Shown here in pieces: positions 17,113-25,009 of a DNA stretch of 40,117 bases. Both the position numbers and the translations under genes were made by a program. Numbering within the stretch: position 1 is the first letter of the stretch; each line of letters begins with the position of its first letter. Origin of the DNA: Candidatus Gastranaerophilales bacterium (GTDB lineage: Bacteria; Cyanobacteriota; Vampirovibrionia; Gastranaerophilales; UBA9971); assembly GCA_028278305.1 (NCBI GenBank), contig JANQEP010000008.1:1-40117 (forward strand), given 5' to 3'. Under the pieces are notes generated by a model, which was not told the origin of the DNA, did not search any database, and saw nothing but the letters and a program-made list of their open reading frames with translations.

Positions 17113-18132
17113 TTAGCAACTGCAGGTCAGCCGGGAATTTTTAAGTGCTTCTGTAAGTGCGGGAACGACTTCAAAGAGGTCACCTACTATTCCGTATGTT
17201 GCTATCTGGAAAATAGGAGCTTCAGGATCTTTATTGACTGCAATAATAATATCGCTGGAGCTTATACCTGCAACGTGCTGGATAGCTCCGGAAATTCCGC
17301 AGGCAATATAGACTTTAGGACAAACTGTTTTACCTGTCTGTCCAACCTGGTCACAGTGCTCTCTCCAACCGGCATCAACACATGCCCGGCTTGCTGCTAC
17401 AGCACCGCCTACAGCGTCGGCGAGTTCTTCCAGGATTTTAAACCCTTCCGCGTTTTTAATTCCGCGTCCGCCTGCCACAATGAATTCAGCATCTTCGATT
17501 TTGCAGCCGCCCTTGCAGGAATTTATACATTCGAGAATTTTTACTTTAATTTCTGAGGGATCAAACTCAATGTTTAATCTTTCCAGATCAGCTATATTTG
17601 TCGGATCAGGATCTGCTTTTGGTAATACTTTGGGTCTTACCGTAGCCATTTGAGGTCTGGCTGTTTTACAGAGAATTGTCGCCATTAAGTTTCCGCCAAA
17701 AGTCGGTCTTGTTGCGGCAAGTAACCCCTGCTCATTAATATCAAGTTTTGTGCAGTCAGCTGTTAAGCCTGTGTTAAGCCTTGCTGAAATTCTCGGGGCA
17801 AGATCCCTTCCTGATGTTGTAGCCCCAATCAGTACTATAGAAGGGTTTTTCTGTGTAATTGCGTCGCATGCAGCCTTTGAATACAGCTCTGTAGAATAAT
17901 TTTCAAGGCTTTCATCCTGAACAAGATAAACTTTCTGTGCACCTGCTTCTGAAATTTCTTTTACAAGGGGCTCAATATCATTATTTCCGGCAAGAAGTAA
18001 TACTCCGACTTCTTCCCCGTTTAATTTCTGAGAAAGCTCTTTTGCTGAATTAATAAGCTCAAGAGTAACTCCGGCAACTTTGTTTTCAGGTGTTCTTTCA
18101 GCTATTACCCAGATACCTTTATTTTCACTCAT
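17113..18132 (-). CDS. etfA: Electron transfer flavoprotein alpha subunit
   Basis: With EtfB it forms a soluble FAD-containing electron carrier between flavin dehydrogenases and the quinone pool or ferredoxin/NADH. The N-terminal ETF domain (WVIAERTPENKVAGVTLELINSAKEL) precedes the C-terminal FAD-binding domain. The latter carries the family signature GQTGKTVCPKVYIACGISGAIQHVAGI and the ATYGIVGDLFEVVPAL ending. The length of 339 aa is normal. Cys residues in CKGGCKIEDAE mid-protein and the CSC C-terminus are unusual for a simple ETF alpha. No acyl-CoA dehydrogenase or ETF-quinone oxidoreductase gene is adjacent, so the partner cannot be read here. It lies 203 bp downstream of etfB on the same strand. 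Confidence 0.95.
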   Translation of the reverse strand: MSENKGIWVIAERTPENKVAGVTLELINSAKELSQKLNGEEVGVLLLAGNNDIEPLVKEISEAGAQKVYLVQDESLENYSTELYSKAACDAITQKNPSIVLIGATTSGRDLAPRISARLNTGLTADCTKLDINEQGLLAATRPTFGGNLMATILCKTARPQMATVRPKVLPKADPDPTNIADLERLNIEFDPSEIKVKILECINSCKGGCKIEDAEFIVAGGRGIKNAEGFKILEELADAVGGAVAASRACVDAGWREHCDQVGQTGKTVCPKVYIACGISGAIQHVAGISSSDIIIAVNKDPEAPIFQIATYGIVGDLFEVVPALTEALKNSRLTCSC

Positions 18133-18335
18133 TTATTTTCTCCTATTATTTTTTCCTTATTATCCTGCTGAGTTTCAGTAACTTACAGGTTTTCATTTTT
18201 AAACTAACCGGTTTTTTATGTTAGTCGGGAAAATCCCGAAACGAGCCAGCGGGCAGCTTGAGAAGCAGGGATTCGCTATACGCTCGCAATCTGTTTGACT
18301 TTTTCACAAATCAAGTTTGTGATTAAAGCTGAAGT
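18133..18335. other. Structured spacer between etfB and etfA
   Basis: The 203-bp gap is long for an etfBA pair. It contains CGGGAAAATCCCG, GCTTGAGAAGC and TCACAAA-TCAAG-TTTGTGA hairpins plus a GC-richer stretch (GAAACGAGCCAGCGGGCAGC). It reads like an inserted palindromic repeat rather than a promoter. No second copy was recognised in this window. Confidence 0.4.
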
Positions 18336-19130
18336 TTATGCGAGTATTTTATCTCTCTTAAGTTTTTCAATAAGCTGCTCAGCCGCCTCCCTGGCGCTTG
18401 CTGCCTGTATTATTTCACCTGATTCCCTTGCTTCTGGTCTGAAAGCTTTTGATACAAAAGTCGGTGAACCTTTGATTCCTACATCTGAATGCTCAAGACC
18501 GAGGTCTTCAAGATTATATTCAGGAATCTGTGTTTTATTAGCTTTCATTGTTCCTTTAATGGAGGGTTTTCTCGGCTCATAATCACATTTAAGCATGCAT
18601 ACAACACCCGGCAGCATCATTTCTGCTTTTTGAGAACCCTCATCCACTTCACGTTTTAACAGGATACTCTGACCGCCTGTGTATTCAATTTCCTTGGCAT
18701 AAGTTACCTGGGCAATTTTCAGGTGTTCTGCTATGCTTGGACCTGTCTGGGCAGTATCTCCGTCTATAGCATACATTCCGCAAATAATGAGATCAAATTC
18801 ACCTACTTTATTTCTGATAGCAGCTGCGAGTGTGCGGCTTGTTGCCTGAGTATCGGCACCGGCGAACTTTTTATCGGAAATTAACATTGCTTCATCAGCG
18901 CCCATTGCAATTGCTCTTTTAAGAACATCTTTTGCCTGCAAAGGACCCATTGTTATTGCGGTTATGGTTGTGTCAGGGTTGGATTCCTTGATTCTGACTG
19001 CTGTTTCAACAGCATATTCATCAAAAGGATTCATTATGCTCTCTACACCTTCTCTAACCATAGTATTGTTTTCTGTCCATTTGATGTCTGCTGTATCAGG
19101 CACCTGTTTTACACAAACTACGATTTTCAT
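18336..19130 (-). CDS. etfB: Electron transfer flavoprotein beta subunit
   Basis: Partner of EtfA. The N-terminus MKIVVCVKQVPDTADIKW is diagnostic. NPFDEYAVETAVRIKE and the nucleotide-binding segment IICGMYAIDGDTAQTGPSIAEHL (about residues 115-140) bind AMP in simple ETFs, or a second FAD in bifurcating ones. The signature VDEGSQKAEMMLPGVVCMLK is complete. The length of 264 aa is normal. The C-terminal arm AASAREAAEQLIEKLK embraces EtfA in known structures. It is the upstream gene of the pair. Whether the complex bifurcates cannot be settled without its dehydrogenase partner. Confidence 0.95.
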   Translation of the reverse strand: MKIVVCVKQVPDTADIKWTENNTMVREGVESIMNPFDEYAVETAVRIKESNPDTTITAITMGPLQAKDVLKRAIAMGADEAMLISDKKFAGADTQATSRTLAAAIRNKVGEFDLIICGMYAIDGDTAQTGPSIAEHLKIAQVTYAKEIEYTGGQSILLKREVDEGSQKAEMMLPGVVCMLKCDYEPRKPSIKGTMKANKTQIPEYNLEDLGLEHSDVGIKGSPTFVSKAFRPEARESGEIIQAASAREAAEQLIEKLKRDKILA

Positions 19131-19346
19131 AAATCACTCATCCCTTAATAATCTCTAAATCTACTTTACTTTTTATAACAAAAATAAATTTTCTTCAAAT
19201 TATGTCTTAGAGACTATCTGAAAAATACTAAAAATAAACCGGGATATTCTCAGCTGTATCGGGAATTTTAGCTAATCGGCAAGTTTGTTTAGCTATCAGG
19301 ATTTTTTGTCTTAAATATTTTTTCGGATTTGCATTATCAATTGCGG

Positions 19347-19703
19347 TTATTCACAACCGTTATTTTTAAGCAGTTTAACCAGTGATTCTATCTGCTTTTT
19401 TGAATCTGAGATTTCTTTTTCGATTTCTTTTCTGCTTTTTTGTGCCTGTTTTAATTGATCCCCGATAGAAAACAGGTATGCTCCGCCATTGCTTATGTGT
19501 TTTGAAATTATGTTTTGCTCTTGCTCTTTTGATGCCAGGTTTACACGTTGATGAGATATCTTATAGAGTTTTTCAATAAGTATTAAAAGCTGTTCTTTCC
19601 TGAATTCCAGGTTAACAAGATGAGAATCGATCTTTCTTTTTTCTTTTAATGCTTCATCCATGTTTATGTTGGCAAAATTTTTGTGTATACTCTGCTTTTT
19701 CAA
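19347..19703 (-). CDS. Hypothetical coiled-coil protein, 104-118 aa
   Basis: I do not recognise a family. The sequence is almost entirely heptad-like helix (MDEALKEKRKIDSHLVNLEFRKEQLLILIEKL and KQAQKSRKEIEKEISDSKKQIESLVKLL), without signal peptide or membrane segment. The track start is a TTG at 19703, 11 bases after a strong AGGAGG. A better-spaced ATG at 19707 opens a different frame. That frame makes a 17-codon ORF whose TGA overlaps the internal ATG at 19661 of this gene. The true start may therefore be 19661 (104 aa) by translational coupling. It stands alone downstream of a very AT-rich non-coding region. Confidence 0.6.
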   Translation of the reverse strand: MKKQSIHKNFANINMDEALKEKRKIDSHLVNLEFRKEQLLILIEKLYKISHQRVNLASKEQEQNIISKHISNGGAYLFSIGDQLKQAQKSRKEIEKEISDSKKQIESLVKLLKNNGCE

Positions 19704-19707
19704 ACAT
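19654..19707 (-). CDS. Possible 17-codon leader ORF coupled to the coiled-coil gene
   Basis: ATG at 19707 is placed 7 bases after AGGAGG, the best ribosome-binding site in this neighbourhood. It encodes MFEKAEYTQKFCQHKHG and stops with a TGA that lies inside the sequence ATGGATGA, where the in-frame ATG (19661) of the coiled-coil gene also begins. Such a stop/start overlap is the usual form of translational coupling. Alternatively it reflects a frameshift in the gene's 5' end, or is unused. Confidence 0.3.
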   Translation of the reverse strand: MFEKAEYTQKFCQHKHG

Positions 19708-19863
19708 TCTCACTCCTCCTGAAAAAATTAAATCCCCATATACACTGATTAATTTTGATATTTTATCCGCTGTCTTCGCTTGGTGACTGCGTATTAACAA
19801 TATATAACAGAAAATTTTTCCTGACATTTCAAAAAGCATGCTCAAAAACCCGGCACCCAACAA

Positions 19864-20327
19864 AAATCATGATTAAATAGCCTTAAAACACGAAATACAC
19901 TATAAACAGCATGCCAATTTAATATTTTAAATAAATCTTTACAAAAAAATTTCAATTAAATACTGCTTAATCCTCTTACAGTAATCTATTTTAAAATTAT
20001 ATTTCTAATATTGCTATATATACAAGCTTATTAACATAATTACTTACTTATAATTTTTATTATCATTAAGTTTTACCAGATAAAAAAGCATAAATTCAGA
20101 CAGTTAAAGAAATTAACAGGCTTAAACTTTTTCAAAATTTATGGAAAAATTTTTAGATAAATTTTTGTAAAAAATATATGATTTTTTAAAAATATTTAAC
20201 TAAAACCTGAAATCCTCTCATAGAGATGCGATAAAGTACTTAATATTTTTTAATAAACAATTTGAATAGTTAATTTTTTGTTAAGGTACGCAATTGTTTA
20301 ATAAAAATTTTTTTCATATATATAAGA
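19864..20327. other. AT-rich non-coding stretch
   Basis: About 460 bp with long A/T runs and no supportable ORF. A terminus of repeat A (AACACGAAATACAC) lies at about 19887-19900. I looked for DnaA-box clusters and tRNA-like arms and saw none. Its right end carries the promoter of the candidate small RNA (TTGTTT at 20294-20299, 17-base spacer, TATATA at 20317-20322). Confidence 0.5.
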
Positions 20328-20456
20328 GTTCCAGAAAAATTAAAGGGGGGAGATATTTCAAAAATTTTTAGTTAATTTAAGATAGTAACTTTAAAAGGAG
20401 ATACTATAGGAACATTTAAAACAAAGAGGCTACCCTGAAAGGGGCAGCCTCTTTTT
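20328..20456 (+). ncRNA. Candidate small RNA with its own promoter and terminator
   Basis: A promoter (TTGTTT-17-TATATA) ends at 20322. The following 130 bases contain no ORF but have paired elements: GTTCC (20328-20332) with GGAAC (20409-20413), and ATAGTA with TACTAT around 20383-20406. A strong intrinsic terminator comes at the end. AAAGGGGGGAGATA and AAAAGGAGATAC are two purine-rich, Shine-Dalgarno-like motifs exposed in the transcript. No plus-strand gene follows, so it is not a riboswitch or leader. It does not show the conserved sequences of 4.5S RNA or tmRNA that I would recognise; 6S RNA cannot be excluded. Confidence 0.45.
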
Positions 20457-20460
20457 AATT
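20423..20460. terminator. Strong intrinsic terminator, probably bidirectional
   Basis: AAAGAGGCT (20423-20431) pairs perfectly with AGCCTCTTT (20446-20454). An inner CCCT-GAAA-GGGG stem continues the hairpin after one mismatch, and TTTTT follows on the plus strand. Read on the minus strand the hairpin is followed by TTTGTTTT, so it could also end the folK-trpA transcript. Confidence 0.8.
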
Positions 20461-20531
20461 GGTCAATAAACATACTGAGCGCCTTATGAGTAAAGGACTT
20501 TACCCGGTATGAAAAAAGTTTTTAGAAAGCC

Positions 20532-21359
20532 TCATGGTTTAATGAAATTTATCTGCGGGGTTTTATAAAGCTCTTCTATATAAGTGCCAACCTGCTTTAG
20601 GGCAAGGTCTCTATCATAAGAATACTGGTCTATAAGCTTGAGAAAAACACTCGCCATAACCGCGCCTTCAACGCCGATCTCACGTAAATTCCCTATATGC
20701 TCAGGCTTTGAAACCCCAAAGCCTACTGCCACAGGAAGCGAACTCACGGACTTTATGTCGTGGAAAACATCCCTGAGAACCGCGGAGAAATTCTCCCGGA
20801 CCCCGGTAACTCCCGTGGAAGACACCAGGTATATAAAGCCTGATGAGATTTTTACAATATTCTTTATCCTCTGCTTATCGGATGTCGGTGATACAAGCAT
20901 TATAAAATCAATATTATTGTTTTTAAACAACGTTGCAATTTCCCCGGCTTCTTCCACGGGCAGGTCAGGAATTATAACGCCTGCTATATTCTTGTCTTTC
21001 AGCTCTTTAACAAAATTATTAAATCCAAAATTCAAGATCGGATTCAGATAAGAAAATAATATTAGCGGAATTTTCATATCCTCTTTGATTTTACCAAGAA
21101 GATCAAACGTTTTTCGTAGAGTAACACCGTTTTGCAGGGCAATTTTTGAAGCTTTCTGAATAATAGGACCGTCTGCAATCGGATCAGAAAATGGAATCCC
21201 AACTTCTATAGCAGATGCGCCTTTTTTCTGAAAAAGGTAAAATAATTCCTTTGAAAATTCCATGTCAGGATATCCGGCTTCCACAAAGGGAATAAAAGCA
21301 GGATTCCGCCTGCTGTCGGCTATAGACCTGCTGATTCTAGAAATTGCCTCTTGTTCCAT
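20532..21359 (-). CDS. trpA: Tryptophan synthase alpha chain
   Basis: Cleaves indole-3-glycerol phosphate to indole and glyceraldehyde 3-phosphate, passing indole to TrpB. The TIM-barrel signatures are clear: FIPFVEAGYPD, then the catalytic Glu and Asp in AIEVGIPFSDPIADGPIIQ, GVIIPDLPVEEA, and the phosphate-binding GFGVSKPEHI. The track ORF begins upstream at 21404, inside folK. I prefer the ATG at 21359 (MEQEAISRISR), giving 275 aa, the usual length, and a 23-bp overlap with folK. It is separated from trpB and the rest of the trp genes and paired with a folate gene. Confidence 0.93.
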   Translation of the reverse strand: MEQEAISRISRSIADSRRNPAFIPFVEAGYPDMEFSKELFYLFQKKGASAIEVGIPFSDPIADGPIIQKASKIALQNGVTLRKTFDLLGKIKEDMKIPLILFSYLNPILNFGFNNFVKELKDKNIAGVIIPDLPVEEAGEIATLFKNNNIDFIMLVSPTSDKQRIKNIVKISSGFIYLVSSTGVTGVRENFSAVLRDVFHDIKSVSSLPVAVGFGVSKPEHIGNLREIGVEGAVMASVFLKLIDQYSYDRDLALKQVGTYIEELYKTPQINFIKP

Positions 21360-21843
21360 ATAAATATACTTCTTCCGGCTCTTCAAGCTCATTATGTATC
21401 TCAAAAACAGATTTTTTGATTACCGGGTGAACAAACTCAGGATTTAATTCAAGCATAGGAACCAGTGCATAAGCTCTTTCATGAGCTCTGGGATGAGGTA
21501 TCTGAAGAGATTCTTCGGATATAATCAGGTCTTCATAGAAAAGTATGTCCAGATCAAGTGTCCTTGGTCCAAAGCGGTTTTCAGGGTCCCGTTTTCTGCC
21601 TAATTGCTGCTCGATCCTCATACATTCTCCAAGAAGTTCCTGCGGATTAAGAGCTGTCTCAATTTTCAAAACAGCATTAGCAAACCATTGCTGGTCTTTA
21701 AACCCTATCGGTTCTGTTTCGTAAATGCTGGAGCTGTCTACTACGGTTATTCCATTGGTGTCTTTTAGCAGGTTATTCGCCTGCTGCAGGTAGCCTACTC
21801 TATCCCCAATGTTAGAACCTGCACATAGATATGCCGTGCTCAT
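21337..21843 (-). CDS. folK: 2-amino-4-hydroxy-6-hydroxymethyldihydropteridine pyrophosphokinase (HPPK)
   Basis: Transfers pyrophosphate from ATP to the pterin precursor in folate synthesis. The N-terminus AYLCAGSNIGDR, the mid-region SSIYETEPIGFKDQQWFANAV and the catalytic signature GPRTLDLDILFYED are complete, followed by IPHPRAHERAYALVPMLEL. The length of 168 aa is normal. folB and folP are not adjacent. Its 3' end overlaps the start of trpA by about 23 bp, so the two are translated together, an unusual pairing of folate and tryptophan genes. Confidence 0.95.
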   Translation of the reverse strand: MSTAYLCAGSNIGDRVGYLQQANNLLKDTNGITVVDSSSIYETEPIGFKDQQWFANAVLKIETALNPQELLGECMRIEQQLGRKRDPENRFGPRTLDLDILFYEDLIISEESLQIPHPRAHERAYALVPMLELNPEFVHPVIKKSVFEIHNELEEPEEVYLYGTRGNF

Positions 21844-21921
21844 CGCCTGTCCTTTTTGTTCATTTTTGTTTACATCCTGTATTTTATCTTTTTTAAGTCT
21901 AAATTACAAACTATTATTGAT

Positions 21922-22026
21922 ATGAGAAAACAGGCTGTAGAGCATTTATCACTTTGGCAGGCTCAAGCTTTTCCTGAGGCTCATATATCAATAGATTCAG
22001 CGAAAAATCAATTCCTGAATCTCTGA
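21922..22026 (+). CDS. Possible 34-aa leader ORF with alternative hairpins upstream of the HerA-like gene
   Basis: ATG at 21922 opens MRKQAVEHLSLWQAQAFPEA and ends at TGA 22026. Two stems compete across its end: GATTCAG (21994-22000) with CTGAATC (22015-22021), and AAAAATCA (22003-22010) with TGATTTTT (22024-22031). The second is followed by further T and would act as a weak terminator. The ORF has no visible ribosome-binding site, so it may be chance. Confidence 0.2.
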   Translation: MRKQAVEHLSLWQAQAFPEAHISIDSAKNQFLNL

Positions 22027-22112
22027 TTTTTTACAAAAATTAATGAACCGGTTGTTCAGAAATAACCTGTCAATGTGTTAATCTATACCTGTTAATTTAT
22101 TTAGGGTGAAAC

Positions 22113-24113
22113 ATGGATGATCAGGAATGCACAATAAATAACCTTGACCTGGTAGGCAGGGTAGTTGCAACGGAAAAATGTCCGAACACAGCTCAAACTT
22201 TCAGTTTTTGGACTAATCTTGATTCCCCGGTGGGTATCGGTACTATAGTAAGGGTTACGAGCGATAAAATTTACTTTAATAACAATGAAAATAAAGATTA
22301 CAGGCGGGAAGTTTTCGGTATAGTAACCGGGGGTGTAAGCTATACTGACCTTGATTCCCCCATTAATGACTATATAAGTTCGGATTATGATCCTCTATCC
22401 AGCCACAGTGCCCAGACAGAGCGCCCGGAGATCAGGTATTACACAGCTTCTGTTCTTAAAATGGATCCTGAAGAGCCTGTTCAGCCTGTACCTATTGGAA
22501 ATGTCTATTTAGCGACCGATTCCTGCGTAAAAAAATCCCTGCGTATGGATAGCTACGAGAAAACAAAAATTCCGGCAGGACTTTATATTAATGGGGATAA
22601 CCAGTCTCCTGTCTATCTTGATTCAGATTTCCTGCTGGGTCCCGAAGCTGCACACCTCAATGTCACCGGGGTTTCAGGACTTGCGACTAAAACAAGTATT
22701 ATAGAGTTCCTGCTGACAGGAATTACACAGCATTACAAATGCTCAGGCGGAATTGCAACCGTGCTTTTTAATGTTAAGGGATATGACCTGCTTTTCCTGG
22801 ACCAGCCTGCTGAAGACATGTCCGAGCAGGAGCTTAAAATGTATCAAAAACTTGGCATTAATCCTGAACCGTTTCATAATGTCAAATATTATGCGCCTTT
22901 CAAAGATGACGGGGTTAACTTAAACACACTCAGAACAAATGAAGAGTTGATAAATGACGTAAGTCCCCTTAGCTGGGGTCTGGAAGAAATTTTTGACCAT
23001 GTGCAGGTGCTGCTTAATAAGGATGATATAGATGCCAAGGCTGATGCGTTTCTTTCTTTGCTAAAAGAAAGGATTATCAATAAAGACAAGCCCGAGCCCG
23101 GTTACTGCGTTCACAAAGACGAGAAAATTAAAAATTTTAATGACCTTGAAAAATGGTTTCAAAGGGTTTTTGCGCAGATAGAAGGTGAAGAAGAGAGTTC
23201 TGAAGGTAAATCAGGATGGAAAGGACATGCTACAGCTACTATCAGAAAAATTTATAACAGGTTAATGAACATAAAAACACGATGTAAGGGATTGGTTACC
23301 CATACATCTGATTCTTATGACCTGCCCTGGGGAAATTTTGAAAATAAAGCAATATATGTTATTGATATAGCAAATGTTATACCGCTTGCGCAGGACCTGG
23401 TGTTTACCAGGGTTGTTGAAGAGCTAAAAAAACGTCTTGAAGAAGCCGCACTGGGAGTGGAAAAGGTTGTTGTATTCGTGGATGAGCTTAATAAGTATGC
23501 ATCTTCAGACTCCGGAAATTCTTATCTTAAACAAACTCTTCTGGAAATTTCGGAAAGAGGGAGATATCTTGGGCTGGTGTTATTTTCAGCGCAGCAGTTC
23601 AAGTCGCAGGTTCATAAAAGAATTGTCGGGAATTGCGCCACAAGCATTTACGGAAGAATGGATATGGATGAACTTGCTACTCAGGGCTATAGCGTAATGC
23701 CGGCATCTGTCAAGGCTGAGCTGACTGTTCTTGAGAAAGGTAAGCTTCTTATAAGGCATCCGCATTTTAATCAGTATATTTTCGTAAAATTTCCCCGTCC
23801 GCCGGTTTTAACCAGCCAGAAGGGCGCAAAAAAATTCCCGCCAGCTAAGAATAAAAGTTTTGAAGATGCAATGGTCATGCATTTTAAGCGGCTTGAGCCT
23901 AAAATAAAAGCAAATGACGTTAAGGACGCAATTTTTGAAGTTGACCGCCAGGAAGTCCTGAGAGCTTTTAACGAAACCGAACGTAAGGGCAGGGAAAACC
24001 CGCTTGAGTATTTTAAAAATACCCTGAGAAAAAGACCTCCGAGAAATTCATTTGAGGAATCGCATTCTCCTGCTGCAGGCGGCGCAACAATTGATGACTG
24101 GTTGATCGATTAA
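22113..24113 (+). CDS. HerA/FtsK-like P-loop ATPase, 666 aa
   Basis: A predicted DNA-translocating or DNA-associated ATPase. The first 170 residues form a HAS-barrel-like domain (LDLVGRVVATEKCPNTAQTFSFWT). The P-loop region reads LNVTGVSGLATKTSIIEFLL, where ATKTS replaces the usual SGKS/T. Walker B is VVVFVDELNKYAS. The HerA-type C-terminal region RGRYLGLVLFSAQQFKSQVHKRIVGNCATSIYGRMD is intact. I recall cyanobacterial-type proteins with the same ATKTS loop, but could not check. NurA is not adjacent, so this is not a standard HerA-NurA end-resection pair. It stands as a single-gene transcript with a hairpin at its 3' end. Confidence 0.8.
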   Translation: MDDQECTINNLDLVGRVVATEKCPNTAQTFSFWTNLDSPVGIGTIVRVTSDKIYFNNNENKDYRREVFGIVTGGVSYTDLDSPINDYISSDYDPLSSHSAQTERPEIRYYTASVLKMDPEEPVQPVPIGNVYLATDSCVKKSLRMDSYEKTKIPAGLYINGDNQSPVYLDSDFLLGPEAAHLNVTGVSGLATKTSIIEFLLTGITQHYKCSGGIATVLFNVKGYDLLFLDQPAEDMSEQELKMYQKLGINPEPFHNVKYYAPFKDDGVNLNTLRTNEELINDVSPLSWGLEEIFDHVQVLLNKDDIDAKADAFLSLLKERIINKDKPEPGYCVHKDEKIKNFNDLEKWFQRVFAQIEGEEESSEGKSGWKGHATATIRKIYNRLMNIKTRCKGLVTHTSDSYDLPWGNFENKAIYVIDIANVIPLAQDLVFTRVVEELKKRLEEAALGVEKVVVFVDELNKYASSDSGNSYLKQTLLEISERGRYLGLVLFSAQQFKSQVHKRIVGNCATSIYGRMDMDELATQGYSVMPASVKAELTVLEKGKLLIRHPHFNQYIFVKFPRPPVLTSQKGAKKFPPAKNKSFEDAMVMHFKRLEPKIKANDVKDAIFEVDRQEVLRAFNETERKGRENPLEYFKNTLRKRPPRNSFEESHSPAAGGATIDDWLID

Positions 24114-24137
24114 CATTTCAGATATTAATAGTCAAAG

Positions 24138-24178
24138 TTAACTAACCCGTCATTGGGGTTAGTTAAGTCCATTTTTTG
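24138..24178 (+). terminator. Intrinsic terminator after the HerA-like gene
   Basis: TTAACTAACCC (24138-24148) and GGGTTAGTTAA (24156-24166) form a perfect 11-bp stem with a 7-base loop. ATTTTTT follows four bases later on the plus strand. Confidence 0.7.
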
Positions 24179-24195
24179 ATTATTTTCATAAATCC

Positions 24196-24591
24196 TTATT
24201 TTAAAAATTCTTTGAATTTAACATTGCTCTCATTATAATATCCGCAGCCTTCAGGCATTTCAGCACCGGCTCTTAATTGTTTTACCTCTATTTTCGGGTA
24301 TAGCCTGCAATATAAAGACCTGAAAGCATAGCAGGAGCAAAGATTATCATCTTTGAGGGACTTGCAGGTAAAAAGAAGCGCGTTATTCTCATCTTTTCCC
24401 GATATAAAAAAATTATTGTACCTGGAGTCCAGCTTTTTAATCCTTTCAAACTCTTCCTGCTTTGTTAAATAGTCCTTACCGATCATAAAAGTGATATTCC
24501 TGCAGCAATTTCCGCATTTTTTGCACGAACCCTTCACTGTAAATCCGGGTGTTTTTTTAAAGAAACTTTTTATTTTTTTTATTATATTCAT
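24196..24591 (-). CDS. YkgJ-type Cys-cluster (zinc/iron-chelating) protein
   Basis: A 131-aa protein of the YkgJ/UPF0153 family, proposed to chelate zinc or iron through an eight-cysteine cluster. The first cluster is CKKCGNCCRNI (about residues 23-33). The second is CKSLKDDNLCSCYAFRSLYCRLYP (about 76-99), with a further Cys in EGCGYY. The N-terminal 15 residues are basic (IIKKIKSFFKKTPG). The biochemical function of the family is unsettled; links to metal-centre maturation have been suggested. Its ATG overlaps the stop of the lipoprotein gene (ATGA), so it is translationally coupled to an envelope lipoprotein and a TPR protein. Confidence 0.85.
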   Translation of the reverse strand: MNIIKKIKSFFKKTPGFTVKGSCKKCGNCCRNITFMIGKDYLTKQEEFERIKKLDSRYNNFFISGKDENNALLFTCKSLKDDNLCSCYAFRSLYCRLYPKIEVKQLRAGAEMPEGCGYYNESNVKFKEFLK

Positions 24592-25001
24592 AAAGCCTCA
24601 ACCAAAAATTCCGCCTCTGCAATAGGCTTTTGCAGGTCAGAGAATCCAAAAATCCTGATAACATAGTTTCCCGCTTTGTGAAGAACAAAATAATCGGTCA
24701 CGTAATATTTTTCCTTACCCCGGTTAATATTAGTGCCGTAAGCTACTTCTATAGCATAATATGGGTATTTCATATCAAGTTTTATCACCTGGAGCCTTAA
24801 TTTAGTATCTTCAATAGCCTCCTTACTCGCCAGAATATAATAAATTCTCTGTCTTTGCTTAAAAACCGGGTATCTGTTTTCATGAGTAAAATTAGACGGG
24901 TCAATTTTATGGTCTGACAGCAGGATAACAGCGTCTTCCTCACGGTCACAGCCGGTGATAAGAAAAAAACAGGTGATTATTGCGAAAAAAAGCTTTTTCA
25001 T
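24588..25001 (-). CDS. Predicted lipoprotein, 137 aa
   Basis: The N-terminus MKKLFFAIITCFFLITGC is a lipoprotein signal peptide with a good lipobox (LITGC), so Cys18 would be lipidated and the protein anchored in the envelope. The mature part is a single beta-rich domain (RIYYILASKEAIEDTKLRLQVIK, then YYVTDYFVLHKAGNYVIRIFG), probably an Ig-like or lipocalin-size fold. I do not recognise a family. It lies 8 bp after the large TPR gene, and its stop overlaps the YkgJ-type gene. Confidence 0.8.
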   Translation of the reverse strand: MKKLFFAIITCFFLITGCDREEDAVILLSDHKIDPSNFTHENRYPVFKQRQRIYYILASKEAIEDTKLRLQVIKLDMKYPYYAIEVAYGTNINRGKEKYYVTDYFVLHKAGNYVIRIFGFSDLQKPIAEAEFLVEAL

Positions 25002-25009
25002 GACGGATT

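Noticed and set aside
19654-19863. 69-aa minus-strand ORF of the track
   Set aside because: The upstream part has no ribosome-binding site and includes the AGGAGG of the downstream start. Only the last 17 codons have a plausible start signal.
19864-20327. Replication origin because of very high A/T content
   Set aside because: No cluster of DnaA boxes and no dnaA/dnaN neighbour.
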